NCBI GenBank assembly: GCA_964356135.1
Contig: CAYHGV010000051.1
Coordinates: forward strand, 1 to 21,518
Direction of reading: 5' to 3'
Origin: CAYHGV01 sp964356135
GTDB taxonomy: Bacteria > Hydrothermota > Tepidihabitantia > CAYHGV01
DNA: 21,518 bases
In this document: piece by piece, positions 13,940 through 20,813 of the stretch
How positions within the stretch are numbered: position 1 is the first letter of the stretch
Layout of the letters: every line of letters starts with the position of its first letter
Position numbers and translations under genes: made by a program
Notes under the pieces: model-generated
Told to the model about the DNA's origin: nothing
The model's input: the letters and a program-made list of their open reading frames with translations, nothing else
The model's database searches: none

Positions 13940-14659
13940 GTGACACGGTTCGTCCTGATGATGCTTTTTCTTTCTGCTTTCGGTTGTAAATCTGACTCAA
14001 CCGCAGACAAATATGCAAAACAGCGGGAGAGTATGGTTCGCTGGCAGCTGGAGGCGCGAGGCATAAAAGACCAGCGCGTGCTCGCCGCTTTCCGAAAGGT
14101 TCCCCGCCATGAGTTTGTGTCCAAAACTTTTGAAGGTGATGCGTACGCCGATCACCCTTTGCCGATTGGCGAAGGACAGACCATCTCCCAGCCCTATATG
14201 GTGGCAATTATGACCGAACTATTACGGTTGACCGGAACCGAGAAGGTCCTGGAAATCGGCACCGGCTCCGGCTATCAGGCGGCAATCCTTTCATTATTGG
14301 CAAAAGAAGTTTACTCGATCGAGATCGTCGAACCGCTGGCAAAATCTGCCGAAGAACAACTCAAGCGGCTCGGCTATAATAATGTCTTTGTCCTCGCTGG
14401 CGACGGCTACCAGGGCTGGCCCGAGTATGCGCCCTTTGACCGCATCATTATCACTTGCGCCCCGCCCTACCTGCCCGAACCGTTACAGGTGCAACTAACA
14501 GAAGGCGGAAAAATCGTCGTCCCGCTCGGCGAAGAAGGCCAGCTGCAAGTTCTGACCGTGTTTGAAAAAAAGGAAGGTAAAATTATCAAAAAAGAGGAAG
14601 GCGGCTGCTTTTTCGTTCCGATGACCGGGGAGATTGAGAAGAAGAAAGAAACCGAATAA
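13940..14659 (+). CDS. pcm: Protein-L-isoaspartate O-methyltransferase with lipoprotein signal
   Basis: This encodes 239 residues from the GTG at 13940. An AAGGAG overlaps that codon, so the ATG at 13958 is an alternative start. The enzyme methylates isoaspartyl residues with SAM to start repair of aged proteins. Family marks are clear: 'MVRWQLEARGIKDQRVLAAF' (~32-51), 'YADHPLPIGEGQTISQPYMVA' (69-89), SAM motif I 'EIGTGSGYQ' (105-113), 'AGDGYQGWP' and 'FDRIIITCAPP'. Unlike cytosolic Pcm, it begins with 'MMLFLSAFGC' and a polar linker, which reads as a lipoprotein signal with Cys16, so it would be outside the cytoplasm where SAM is not expected. The C-terminus is lysine- and glutamate-rich. 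It has its own promoter and no operon partner. Confidence 0.9.
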   Translation: MTRFVLMMLFLSAFGCKSDSTADKYAKQRESMVRWQLEARGIKDQRVLAAFRKVPRHEFVSKTFEGDAYADHPLPIGEGQTISQPYMVAIMTELLRLTGTEKVLEIGTGSGYQAAILSLLAKEVYSIEIVEPLAKSAEEQLKRLGYNNVFVLAGDGYQGWPEYAPFDRIIITCAPPYLPEPLQVQLTEGGKIVVPLGEEGQLQVLTVFEKKEGKIIKKEEGGCFFVPMTGEIEKKKETE

Positions 14660-14694
14660 TAAATAATCAGAGAAGATCACCTAAGGGAAAATTT

Positions 14695-14852
14695 ACCACG
14701 AAAACACGAAAGGGAGAAATTCACGAAAATTGAAAGATAATATTTCCAATATATTTACGGTTTGAGCTCCTTCCAGTCGCTCTATCGCGCGTCCATTCTT
14801 TAAATTGGACGCGACGAATTTCGTGCTTTCTGAATTTTGTGTCTTTCGTGAT
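14695..14852. repeat. MITE-like inverted repeat element ('ACCACGAAAACACGAAA')
   Basis: The left arm (14695-14728) and right arm (14819-14852) are imperfect inverted copies built from CACGAAA units. Between them is an 8-bp stem CGCGTCCA/TGGACGCG (14788-14795 and 14806-14813). There is no ORF inside, so any mobility would need enzymes supplied from elsewhere. Confidence 0.5.
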
Positions 14853-14886
14853 AAAAAGACTTTTTCAGCGGTCTCTTTCTTTATCC

Positions 14887-14915
14887 TTGACAATTGTGAA
14901 CTACTTGAGTACAGT
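14887..14915 (+). promoter_or_regulatory. Promoter of the DUF3108-manC-SPOR-rdgB-tRNA operon
   Basis: TTGACA (14887-14892), a 17-base spacer and TACAGT (14910-14915). The ATG at 14921 is 6 bases after the -10 box, predicting a leaderless message. Confidence 0.55.
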
Positions 14916-14920
14916 GAGCT

Positions 14921-15604
14921 ATGGTTTTCTTGCAGGCGGTTGTGTTTTTCTCGGCCTTCACCGTCGGTGAGAAATTGACCTACACCGTAAAATACGGACC
15001 GATCAATGCCGGCACCCTCACCTTAACCGTCGCTGAAATTATTCCGGTTCAAAACGAAAACGCTTACCACTTTGTCTGTGAGTTGAAGTCGAATCCGAGC
15101 TACCGGTTTTTATTCTCGGTCGATGACCGATTGGATTCGTATGCCCGGGAGCGTGACCTGGTCACGTTGCGCACCGAAAAACGGGTGAGTGAGGGTAATT
15201 ATAAACAGTGGGTGCGCGCCGACTTCGATTACCTGCGGGGTATCGTCACCTATTCCGACGGCTCCCAGTTTCCGCTGGTCGCCGACAGCCGGGACATCCT
15301 GACGCTCTGGTATTATTTTCGCGCACTGGCGCTCAACGTCGACGACCGGTTCGAAGTAATAAGCCACACCGACAAAAAAAATTACGACTTCATGGTCAAG
15401 GTGACGACGGTCGCCCGGGTCAAGACCCCGGTCGGTCCGTTCGACTGTCTGGTCCTGCGCCCGGATGTGCGGGCAAAAGGGATTTTCGGCAAAGGCGGCG
15501 AGCTCATCGTTTATCTGTCGACCGACAGTAAAAAACTGCCGGTCATCATAAAAAGCAAAATGTTTTTAGGCTACCTGAACGCGGTCTTATGCTCTACGCA
15601 GTAA
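14921..15604 (+). CDS. DUF3108-domain envelope protein
   Basis: This encodes 227 residues. An in-frame stop at 14915 rules out a longer form. DUF3108 proteins are exported beta-rich proteins of Gram-negative bacteria with no settled function. Typical parts are 'GEKLTYTVKYGPINAGTLTLTV' near the N-terminus, 'HFVCELKSNPSYRFLFSVDDRLDSY', 'RDILTLWYYFRAL' and the C-terminal 'GGELIVYLSTDSKKLPVIIKSK'. Residues 1-14 ('MVFLQAVVFFSAF') are a short hydrophobic leader lacking the usual basic residues, so export is probable but not certain. The last 16 bases overlap the start of the guanylyltransferase gene, so the two are translationally coupled. With the SPOR proteins this points to an envelope or polysaccharide role. 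Confidence 0.85.
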   Translation: MVFLQAVVFFSAFTVGEKLTYTVKYGPINAGTLTLTVAEIIPVQNENAYHFVCELKSNPSYRFLFSVDDRLDSYARERDLVTLRTEKRVSEGNYKQWVRADFDYLRGIVTYSDGSQFPLVADSRDILTLWYYFRALALNVDDRFEVISHTDKKNYDFMVKVTTVARVKTPVGPFDCLVLRPDVRAKGIFGKGGELIVYLSTDSKKLPVIIKSKMFLGYLNAVLCSTQ

Positions 15605-16659
15605 TCATCGGCGGCGGCCGGGGCGAGCGGTTCTGGCCTAAAAGCCGACGTTCTTTCCCCAAACAGTTTCTCCGGTTCTTCGGCTCGAAGTCGTTAATTG
15701 AACTCACCTACGAGCGGGTGAAAAATTTCTGCCCGCTTCGGTATCAGCGCTATGTGATTCCCGCCGACCTCGTCCGTTCATTAAAACAGACAATGCCGTT
15801 TCTTAAAAAATCCAATCTGATTATCGAACCGGAAGGGAAAAATACCGCGATCGCGATCGGTCTCGCCGCTCTCTATCTTATCCACCAGGACCCGGACGCG
15901 GTGTTGGTGGTCCTGCCTGCCGATCATCTGATTAAAGATAAAAAACGTTTCCGCCAGTGCGTTGCATTTGCCAAAACCCTTGCCCAAGAAGGCTATCTGG
16001 TCACATTCGGGATTCCGCCCAGCCGGCCCGATACGGGCTATGGTTATCTCCGAACCGGCGAGGAGCTCAAGCGGAAAAATGGACTGGTCGCGTATCGCTC
16101 TCTGGGTTTTACCGAAAAACCCTCGCCTGAACGGGCTCAGCAATACCTCGACCAAGAAACTTATTTCTGGAATTCGGGCATGTTCGTCTGGACCGCCCAG
16201 GCGATCCTTGAGGCAATTGCCCGGTATATGCCCGACTTGCATAAGGGGCTTACCGGGTTTAAGCCCTTTATCCGGACCAGGCGGGAACCGGCTGCCCTCA
16301 AACGGTTGTATCGCTCCGTTCTGCCGGTTTCCATTGACTACGGCGTCATGGAACGTGCCGAGAATACCGCGGTTGTGCGGGCAAATTTCGACTGGGATGA
16401 TGTCGGCTCCTGGCTCGCCCTCGAACGGCATAGTGAAAAAAACCTTGACAACAACGCTGTATTTGGTAAATATGTAGGCATTGATACTAAGGATTCGATC
16501 ATCTGGGCTGAGGACGGCATGGTAGCGACCCTGGGGATCAGCGATATGCTGGTGGTAAAGACCGGGGATGTTATCCTGGTCTGTCCGAAGGAGCGAGCCC
16601 AGGAGGTAAAAAAGCTTGTGGAGCGGCTTGCAAAAGATGAGGTTAAAGAATTCCTATAA
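15589..16659 (+). CDS. manC: Mannose-1-phosphate guanylyltransferase
   Basis: This encodes 356 residues from the ATG at 15589, overlapping the upstream gene by 16 bases. The enzyme makes GDP-mannose from mannose-1-phosphate and GTP in the cytoplasm, for polysaccharide and glycoconjugate synthesis. Motifs: the nucleotide-binding signature 'GGGRGERFWPKSRRSFPKQF' (8-27), 'EPEGKNTAIAIGLAAL' (80-95), 'VLPADHLI' (108-115), 'GYGYLR' (150-155), 'FTEKP' (174-178), 'FWNSGMFVW' (193-201), 'SIDYGVMERA' and 'DWDDVGSW'. Length matches the single-function enzyme; the C-terminal mannose-6-phosphate isomerase domain of bifunctional ManC/AlgA is absent, so PMI activity must come from elsewhere. Confidence 0.94.
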   Translation: MLYAVIIGGGRGERFWPKSRRSFPKQFLRFFGSKSLIELTYERVKNFCPLRYQRYVIPADLVRSLKQTMPFLKKSNLIIEPEGKNTAIAIGLAALYLIHQDPDAVLVVLPADHLIKDKKRFRQCVAFAKTLAQEGYLVTFGIPPSRPDTGYGYLRTGEELKRKNGLVAYRSLGFTEKPSPERAQQYLDQETYFWNSGMFVWTAQAILEAIARYMPDLHKGLTGFKPFIRTRREPAALKRLYRSVLPVSIDYGVMERAENTAVVRANFDWDDVGSWLALERHSEKNLDNNAVFGKYVGIDTKDSIIWAEDGMVATLGISDMLVVKTGDVILVCPKERAQEVKKLVERLAKDEVKEFL

Positions 16660-16669
16660 GGAGGTGTAA

Positions 16670-17095
16670 ATGAGAATACTCCTAACAGCGGGTATTCTGC
16701 TTGGGGTGTTTGTATTTCTCGCCTGTGCTCCGAAGCAAGCGATCAAAGGCCAGGCCGAGATTGTCCCCCTGTACGAAAAGGAAGAAGCGGTAACAACGGA
16801 AGGTGTCAACACAATTACCGTGGCGCCGATTAAACCGGACGATTCACTCAGTGGCGCAACCGGATTCCGGGTACAGATATTTGCTTCCTCTTCAAACGAG
16901 GGAGCAGAACGCATAGCAGCCCAAGCCCGGACTAAATTTAGTGACGACGTTTCGGTTGACTACATCTATCCCTACTACAAAGTTCGGGTAGGCAACTGTC
17001 CGGATCGGTCGTCTGCTGATGCGCTGAAACAACGGGTAATCTCTGCCGGGTACTATGATGCCTTTGTCGTGCCCGCCCAGATTACACCTAAATAG
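16670..17095 (+). CDS. SPOR-domain lipoprotein 1
   Basis: This encodes 141 residues, starting 10 bases after manC with a strong AAGGAGG site. The signal peptide ends in a lipobox 'VFLAC' with Cys19. A variable linker follows, then a SPOR domain from ~64 to the end: 'GFRVQIFASSSNEGAERIAAQA', 'YPYYKVRVGNCPDRSSADALKQ' and 'GYYDAFVV'. SPOR domains bind peptidoglycan stripped of peptides and usually mark division or remodelling sites. Only one SPOR unit is present and nothing enzymatic. The next gene is a paralogue, so this is a tandem duplication. Confidence 0.9.
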   Translation: MRILLTAGILLGVFVFLACAPKQAIKGQAEIVPLYEKEEAVTTEGVNTITVAPIKPDDSLSGATGFRVQIFASSSNEGAERIAAQARTKFSDDVSVDYIYPYYKVRVGNCPDRSSADALKQRVISAGYYDAFVVPAQITPK

Positions 17096-17108
17096 CCTGG
17101 AGGAATTC

Positions 17109-17516
17109 ATGAAGCTGACGTATCTTTTACTCTCCGTTGCCCTGGTGCTCGGTCTTGGTTGTGCACCGAGGACAATGGTAGCTCCGCCGGCAGAAGCGGT
17201 GTCATTGTATCCGGCTCCGCAACCGGTTTATTCGCAGCCGTGCCCAATGGCTTATCCGCAACCGATGCCGGCACCGTATTATATGGCCAGTGGTTATCAG
17301 GTTCAGATCTACGCCTTTTTGAGTCCGGATCGGGCAGAACGGGCGGCTTGCTATGCACGGCAACAGGGACTTCCGGCAGCAGTCGATTTTCTCTGCCCTT
17401 ACTATAAAGTCAGAGTCGGAGGCGGCTTGAACCGGTGGCAGGCAGAACGGTTGCGGCAGAGGGCGGTCGCTTTAGGTTACTACGACGCCTTTGTAGTATC
17501 GGCACCTTGCCGGTAA
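17109..17516 (+). CDS. SPOR-domain lipoprotein 2 (paralogue of the preceding gene)
   Basis: This encodes 135 residues from the ATG at 17109, with GGAGG just upstream; the longer open frame to 17055 lies inside the previous gene. The signal is 'LTYLLLSVALVLGLGC' with Cys18. The linker is rich in Pro, Tyr and Gln ('YPAPQPVYSQPCPMAYPQ'), as in cell-wall-spanning segments. The SPOR domain (~60-132) shares 'PYYKVRVG', 'LxQRxxxxGYYDAFVV' and 'YQVQIYAF' with its neighbour. The linkers of the two proteins are unrelated in sequence while the SPOR domains are close, suggesting duplication followed by linker divergence. Its stop overlaps the start of the pyrophosphatase gene. Confidence 0.9.
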   Translation: MKLTYLLLSVALVLGLGCAPRTMVAPPAEAVSLYPAPQPVYSQPCPMAYPQPMPAPYYMASGYQVQIYAFLSPDRAERAACYARQQGLPAAVDFLCPYYKVRVGGGLNRWQAERLRQRAVALGYYDAFVVSAPCR

Positions 17517-18151
17517 AGCTTGTTTTAGCAACTCGCAATCCGGATAAGCTCGCCGAGCTCGTTCTCATCCTGCAGGACCCAGAGCTAATAGTAGTTGCTC
17601 TGTCGGAAGTTGCGCCTGCATTACGGACAAAAGAGGACGGGCACACCCTTGAGGAAAACGCACGGAAGAAGGCAGTCGAAGCAGCAACTGCAACCGGTCT
17701 TCTTGCATTAGCCGAAGATACCGGTTTGGAGATCGATTATCTCGACGGCGCACCCGGACACCTTGCCGCTCGTTTTGCCGGCGAAAAAGTCTCGTACACA
17801 GATAATGTGAATAAAGTACTGAAGCTCCTGCAGGGAGTACCGTTCGAAAAACGGAAAGCGCAGTTCCGGTGCATCTGTGCGCTCGCGTTTCCGGACGGGA
17901 AACTAAAATCGTTCGAAGGAATATGTCCGGGCACGATTGCTTCTGCCGCTTCGGGTAAAGATGGTTTCGGTTATGACCCGATATTCATTCCCGACGGCTA
18001 TGACCAGACTTTTGCCCAGTTAGGGCGGGCAGTAAAAAACCGGGTCAGTCACCGGGTAAAAGCGGCACAGCAGGCAAAAAATTTTTTAAAGCAGCTGATA
18101 AACGAACGGGGCGTGGCGCAGTCGGCTAGCGCGCATGGTTTGGGACCATGA
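17507..18151 (+). CDS. rdgB: XTP/dITP pyrophosphatase (RdgB/HAM1)
   Basis: This encodes 214 residues from a TTG at 17507, the only plausible start near the conserved 'KLVLATRNPDKLAE'; it overlaps the SPOR gene by 10 bases and has no clear ribosome site. The enzyme hydrolyses deaminated purine triphosphates (ITP, dITP, XTP) to monophosphates and so cleans the nucleotide pool. Family marks: 'DGHTLEENARKKA', 'ALAEDTGLEIDYLDGAPG', 'ARFAGE', 'GKDGFGYDPIFIPDGY' and 'TFAQL', then 'NRVSHRVKA'. The reading frame has no stop before the tRNA-Pro gene: the last 14 residues ('RGVAQSASAHGLGP') are encoded by tRNA sequence and the TGA (18149-18151) lies inside it. Release of the tRNA would cut this message within its coding part. 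Confidence 0.92.
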   Translation: MPVKLVLATRNPDKLAELVLILQDPELIVVALSEVAPALRTKEDGHTLEENARKKAVEAATATGLLALAEDTGLEIDYLDGAPGHLAARFAGEKVSYTDNVNKVLKLLQGVPFEKRKAQFRCICALAFPDGKLKSFEGICPGTIASAASGKDGFGYDPIFIPDGYDQTFAQLGRAVKNRVSHRVKAAQQAKNFLKQLINERGVAQSASAHGLGP

Positions 18152-18180
18152 AGTCGTGGGTTCAAATCCCACCGCCCCGA
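18107..18180 (+). tRNA. tRNA-Pro (anticodon UGG)
   Basis: A 74-base cloverleaf: acceptor CGGGGCG with CGCCCCG, D stem GCGC/GCGC, anticodon stem CATGG/CCATG with loop TTTGGGA giving TGG, T arm GTGGG-TTCAAAT-CCCAC, discriminator A and no encoded CCA. It overlaps the last 45 bases of rdgB on the same strand and is probably made from the same transcript, which ends at 18285. Confidence 0.95.
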
Positions 18181-18247
18181 TTACTGCAGTGCGAAGTGCG
18201 CAGTATCCGATAACGGGGGTTAAAAAGAGCAGACCTTTCTATTTTTT

Positions 18248-18285
18248 AACCAACTCTCTGTACCAACAGAGAGTTGGTTTTTTTT
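18248..18285 (+). terminator. Strong rho-independent terminator
   Basis: A 12-bp perfect stem (CCAACTCTCTGT with ACAGAGAGTTGG; arms 18250-18261 and 18266-18277) has a 4-base loop and is followed by eight T. It closes the operon that begins at 14887. Confidence 0.95.
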
Positions 18286-18327
18286 ATGGTTTCGAGAAAG
18301 AGTTTTTCAAAACTCCGACAATTTGGA

Positions 18328-18356
18328 TTGACAAAAACTTAATTTCGCTTTAATGT
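18328..18356 (+). promoter_or_regulatory. Promoter of the PD40/sorting-domain protein gene
   Basis: TTGACA (18328-18333), a 17-base spacer and TAATGT (18351-18356). The leader is only about 12 bases and carries GAGG before the ATG at 18375. Confidence 0.6.
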
Positions 18357-18374
18357 GGAATTGAGGATAAAGTA

Positions 18375-19532
18375 ATGACACGGTTAACTCCATTAATTTT
18401 CCTTCCATGTCTATTATGGGGGAAGTGGGGGGAACCGGTTAAGTTACCGCCCCAGATAAACGATATACCTAACGCAATTGATATCTATTACGCAAGACTA
18501 TCGCCTGATGGCAAGCACCTCTACTTCACAAATCACGACGGGTATCATAGCGACGATATCTGGGTTGCCCGGTGGAACGGAGTTGACTGGGATTCGGTGA
18601 CAAGGCTTGGGGCTCGGATTAACGACAATGCGCGAAATCTCTCTCCTTCGGTTACAGCGGATGGGAAGAAATTATATTTTGTTTCATATGGCAGAGCTGG
18701 AGGTTATGGTGCTTATGATGTCTGGTTTTCAGAATGGGACTCGGTAGCCAATGACTGGGGTGAACCCAAGAACTGCGGGGAAAATATCAATACTCCAGCT
18801 ATGGAGTTCACTGCCTGTATATCACCAGATGGCAAAAAGTTATATATTGACCGATCAGCAGATCTCTACTGTTCTACTTGGCAAGATACAGGTTGGGGTC
18901 CTGCAGAGAACTTGGGTTCAAATATCAATACCTTTAGTGATGAATATTGCCCTTGGATAAGTGCAGACGGTAAAACGCTCTATTTCGCCAGCTGGTTCAG
19001 CGGGCATCAGGGACCGGATATTTTCGTATCTTACTGGACAGAAAGCGGGTGGTCAGAATCCTATAACCTTGGTCCACCTATCAATCTCAGTTTTGATAGA
19101 ATCTGGACCGACAGTCCATCCCTGGCACCGGACGGAAGAACAATCATATTCTCCTCCAATCGGGGCGATACTATGGCACCTCAGGACCTCTATATGTCGA
19201 GATGGCTTGGTGCTGTGGAAGAGAACGGGGATAAAGTATTGAACCAGGCTTTGATGATTTACTCGAATCCTACCTCAAGTCCGGTTGAAATTCGCTATTC
19301 ACTTCCTGCCAATGCCAAAGCCACATTGAGTATTTACGATGTAACGGGAAAGCTGATTAAGTCTTTTTCCCTCGCTCCCCATTCCTCGCTACTCGCTACT
19401 GGCATCATCTGGGATGGAAGGGATACCGCCGGTAGCTTGGTTCCGAACGGTCTCTACTTCATCCGGCTCGAAACTTCTAATTACTCGGCTACGAGGAAAC
19501 TTGTTCTGACGAGAAGGGTGGTGAGGGATTGA
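18375..19532 (+). CDS. Secreted PD40 (TolB-like) propeller protein with T9SS-type C-terminal domain
   Basis: This encodes 385 residues. A short hydrophobic leader ('LTPLIFLPCLLWG') suggests export. Five PD40 motifs are visible: 'LSPDGKHLYFTN', 'VTADGKKLYFVS', 'ISPDGKKLYIDR', 'ISADGKTLYFAS' and 'LAPDGRTIIFSS', each with a following 'W' or 'D-I-W/F-V' strand, as in the TolB beta-propeller. From ~300 the protein switches to a type A sorting/FlgD-like domain: 'YSNPTSSPVEIRYSLP', 'LSIYDVTGKLIKSF', 'WDGRDTAGSLVPNGLYFIRL' and a terminal 'ATRKLVLTR'. In known systems such domains direct export through T9SS and are cleaved off. No T9SS genes are in this window. The ligand or substrate of the propeller is unknown. 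Confidence 0.88.
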   Translation: MTRLTPLIFLPCLLWGKWGEPVKLPPQINDIPNAIDIYYARLSPDGKHLYFTNHDGYHSDDIWVARWNGVDWDSVTRLGARINDNARNLSPSVTADGKKLYFVSYGRAGGYGAYDVWFSEWDSVANDWGEPKNCGENINTPAMEFTACISPDGKKLYIDRSADLYCSTWQDTGWGPAENLGSNINTFSDEYCPWISADGKTLYFASWFSGHQGPDIFVSYWTESGWSESYNLGPPINLSFDRIWTDSPSLAPDGRTIIFSSNRGDTMAPQDLYMSRWLGAVEENGDKVLNQALMIYSNPTSSPVEIRYSLPANAKATLSIYDVTGKLIKSFSLAPHSSLLATGIIWDGRDTAGSLVPNGLYFIRLETSNYSATRKLVLTRRVVRD

Positions 19533-19587
19533 AGACTAAAATGACGCCCACGGGTATGCCACGCTTAATGGTCAAGACCCAAAATAT

Positions 19588-20412
19588 ATGCGAATCGTAA
19601 TTGATACAAATCGAGTTCGGACATTTACACCTTCACCTGAGGAAATGAAATCCCTACACCTTTCTTTACCCCCACTCGTATTTTATGAAATACTTCTACG
19701 CTCGAACCCCAAACCATCGCTTAAATGGATACAGCAATTCAACTTCCGGTTAGGTAAATTTGAGAGCGGGCCCAATGGAATCCAGAAAGAAATAGTATCA
19801 CTCTCAGAAAAAGAGATTTTGAGGTTTGAGCCATTTTACCCGCCTCAAGATTCTATTTATAGTAACTTGAGAGCATTTCTTAATGGACCACCAACCGATG
19901 TTGCAATAGAAGAGGCAAAGCGGGTGAAGAAGGAGCACCGAAAATTCATTTCAGAAACACTGACAAGTGTGGCAAAAACCAAAAGAACGCTACTTGACCT
20001 AAAAGCTCAAAATAAACTTCCCAATAAGTTTAAGCTCAAATGTTTTGAGGAAATTCTATCGAATCCGGATTTTGCTGGGAGACCAGATTCTTTCCTCGGT
20101 GATTTTGTATTCGGCGTATGCTTGGATAAAGATATTAAAGGTTTCAACCGGGAGAAAATATTTGAAACTGTGATGAAAAACCAATACCTCGGGAGATTCT
20201 GCAAGATGTATCTCTGCTACACTGTTAGTGTATGCCGTTTATGGGAGAATCAGACTTATAATTTTGACCCTCAGGAAAACCGTGATGATTGGACCGATAT
20301 TACTTTAGCTCTTTATGTGGCAGATGGTGACACGGTTATTACCAACGATATAAAACTTAGAAATTTATTCTCTATGGTCAATGGCAATATCATAGTGAAA
20401 AATAGTTTATAG
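19588..20412 (+). CDS. PIN-like domain protein, putative ribonuclease
   Basis: This encodes 274 residues from the ATG at 19588, without a clear ribosome site. The ends match a PIN nuclease fold: 'MRIVIDTNRVRTF' gives D6 and N8, 'LVFYEILLR' gives E34, and 'RDDWTDITLALYVADGDTVITND' gives D233/D234, D237 and D254. PIN domains cut RNA with Mg2+ held by these acids. At 274 residues it is about twice the length of a VapC toxin. The extra middle part (~60-200) is helical and lysine-rich and could be an inserted RNA- or partner-binding region. No antitoxin-sized gene lies directly upstream or downstream, so I do not call it a toxin-antitoxin pair. It follows the sorting-domain gene by 55 bases. Confidence 0.65.
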   Translation: MRIVIDTNRVRTFTPSPEEMKSLHLSLPPLVFYEILLRSNPKPSLKWIQQFNFRLGKFESGPNGIQKEIVSLSEKEILRFEPFYPPQDSIYSNLRAFLNGPPTDVAIEEAKRVKKEHRKFISETLTSVAKTKRTLLDLKAQNKLPNKFKLKCFEEILSNPDFAGRPDSFLGDFVFGVCLDKDIKGFNREKIFETVMKNQYLGRFCKMYLCYTVSVCRLWENQTYNFDPQENRDDWTDITLALYVADGDTVITNDIKLRNLFSMVNGNIIVKNSL

Positions 20413-20733
20413 CATACCTTATGGTGCATAAATCGGGACACCGCAGGAATCGAAGACATTGTAGGTAAAAGACTAACCTATCGGGACTTGACGATTGAAC
20501 ATTCATAGTTCACCTCACTTCCTCTCTGAACCGCCTTCGGTTGGAAATTCCCCCCTCCTCCGACCCACCCCTCCAAACGGGTCGTTTTCTTGCACCGGTT
20601 GAGCCGTAGGGGCGGACGCGGTCGAGAGGGTATCTGGATACCATCATCAAAAGAAAATGGTGATAGGTAGATTTGTGGCAGAGTTTGGACGAAAGACTGG
20701 GGGACCTAAAATTGGCACAAAGACTTAGGGTTA
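20413..20733. other. Intergenic stretch without a supported gene
   Basis: About 320 bases hold no convincing ORF. A 93-codon minus-strand frame (20510-20791) has no ribosome site or domain, and ends in low-complexity R/E/G. A small hairpin AACCG-CCTT-CGGTT lies near 20530, inside a C-rich run. Confidence 0.5.
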
Positions 20734-20761
20734 TTGACAGAACAGACAGGTTGGCTACAAT
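20734..20761 (+). promoter_or_regulatory. Promoter of the leader ORF and small lipoprotein
   Basis: TTGACA (20734-20739), a 16-base spacer and TACAAT (20756-20761). The ATG of the 14-aa ORF is 8 bases after the -10 box. Confidence 0.65.
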
Positions 20762-20768
20762 GCCGACG

Positions 20769-20813
20769 ATGAAAAGGAAAAGAGCTTCCACGAATATCGG
20801 GATCCTATCTTAA
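20769..20813 (+). CDS. 14-aa leader ORF coupled to the small lipoprotein gene
   Basis: ATG at 20769 to TAA at 20811-20813 encodes MKRKRASTNIGILS, with a strongly basic N-terminus. The start coincides with the expected 5' end of the transcript. The stop overlaps the next start as TAATG. It has the same design as the 36-aa ORF at 5997. Confidence 0.4.
   Translation: MKRKRASTNIGILS

Noticed and set aside
18135..18353. 72-codon ORF across tRNA-Pro and the terminator
   Set aside because: It starts inside the tRNA and translates the terminator stem; not a gene.
20510..20791. 93-codon minus-strand ORF
   Set aside because: It has a weak leader-like start, no ribosome site and a low-complexity tail, and it crosses the clear plus-strand promoter at 20734.
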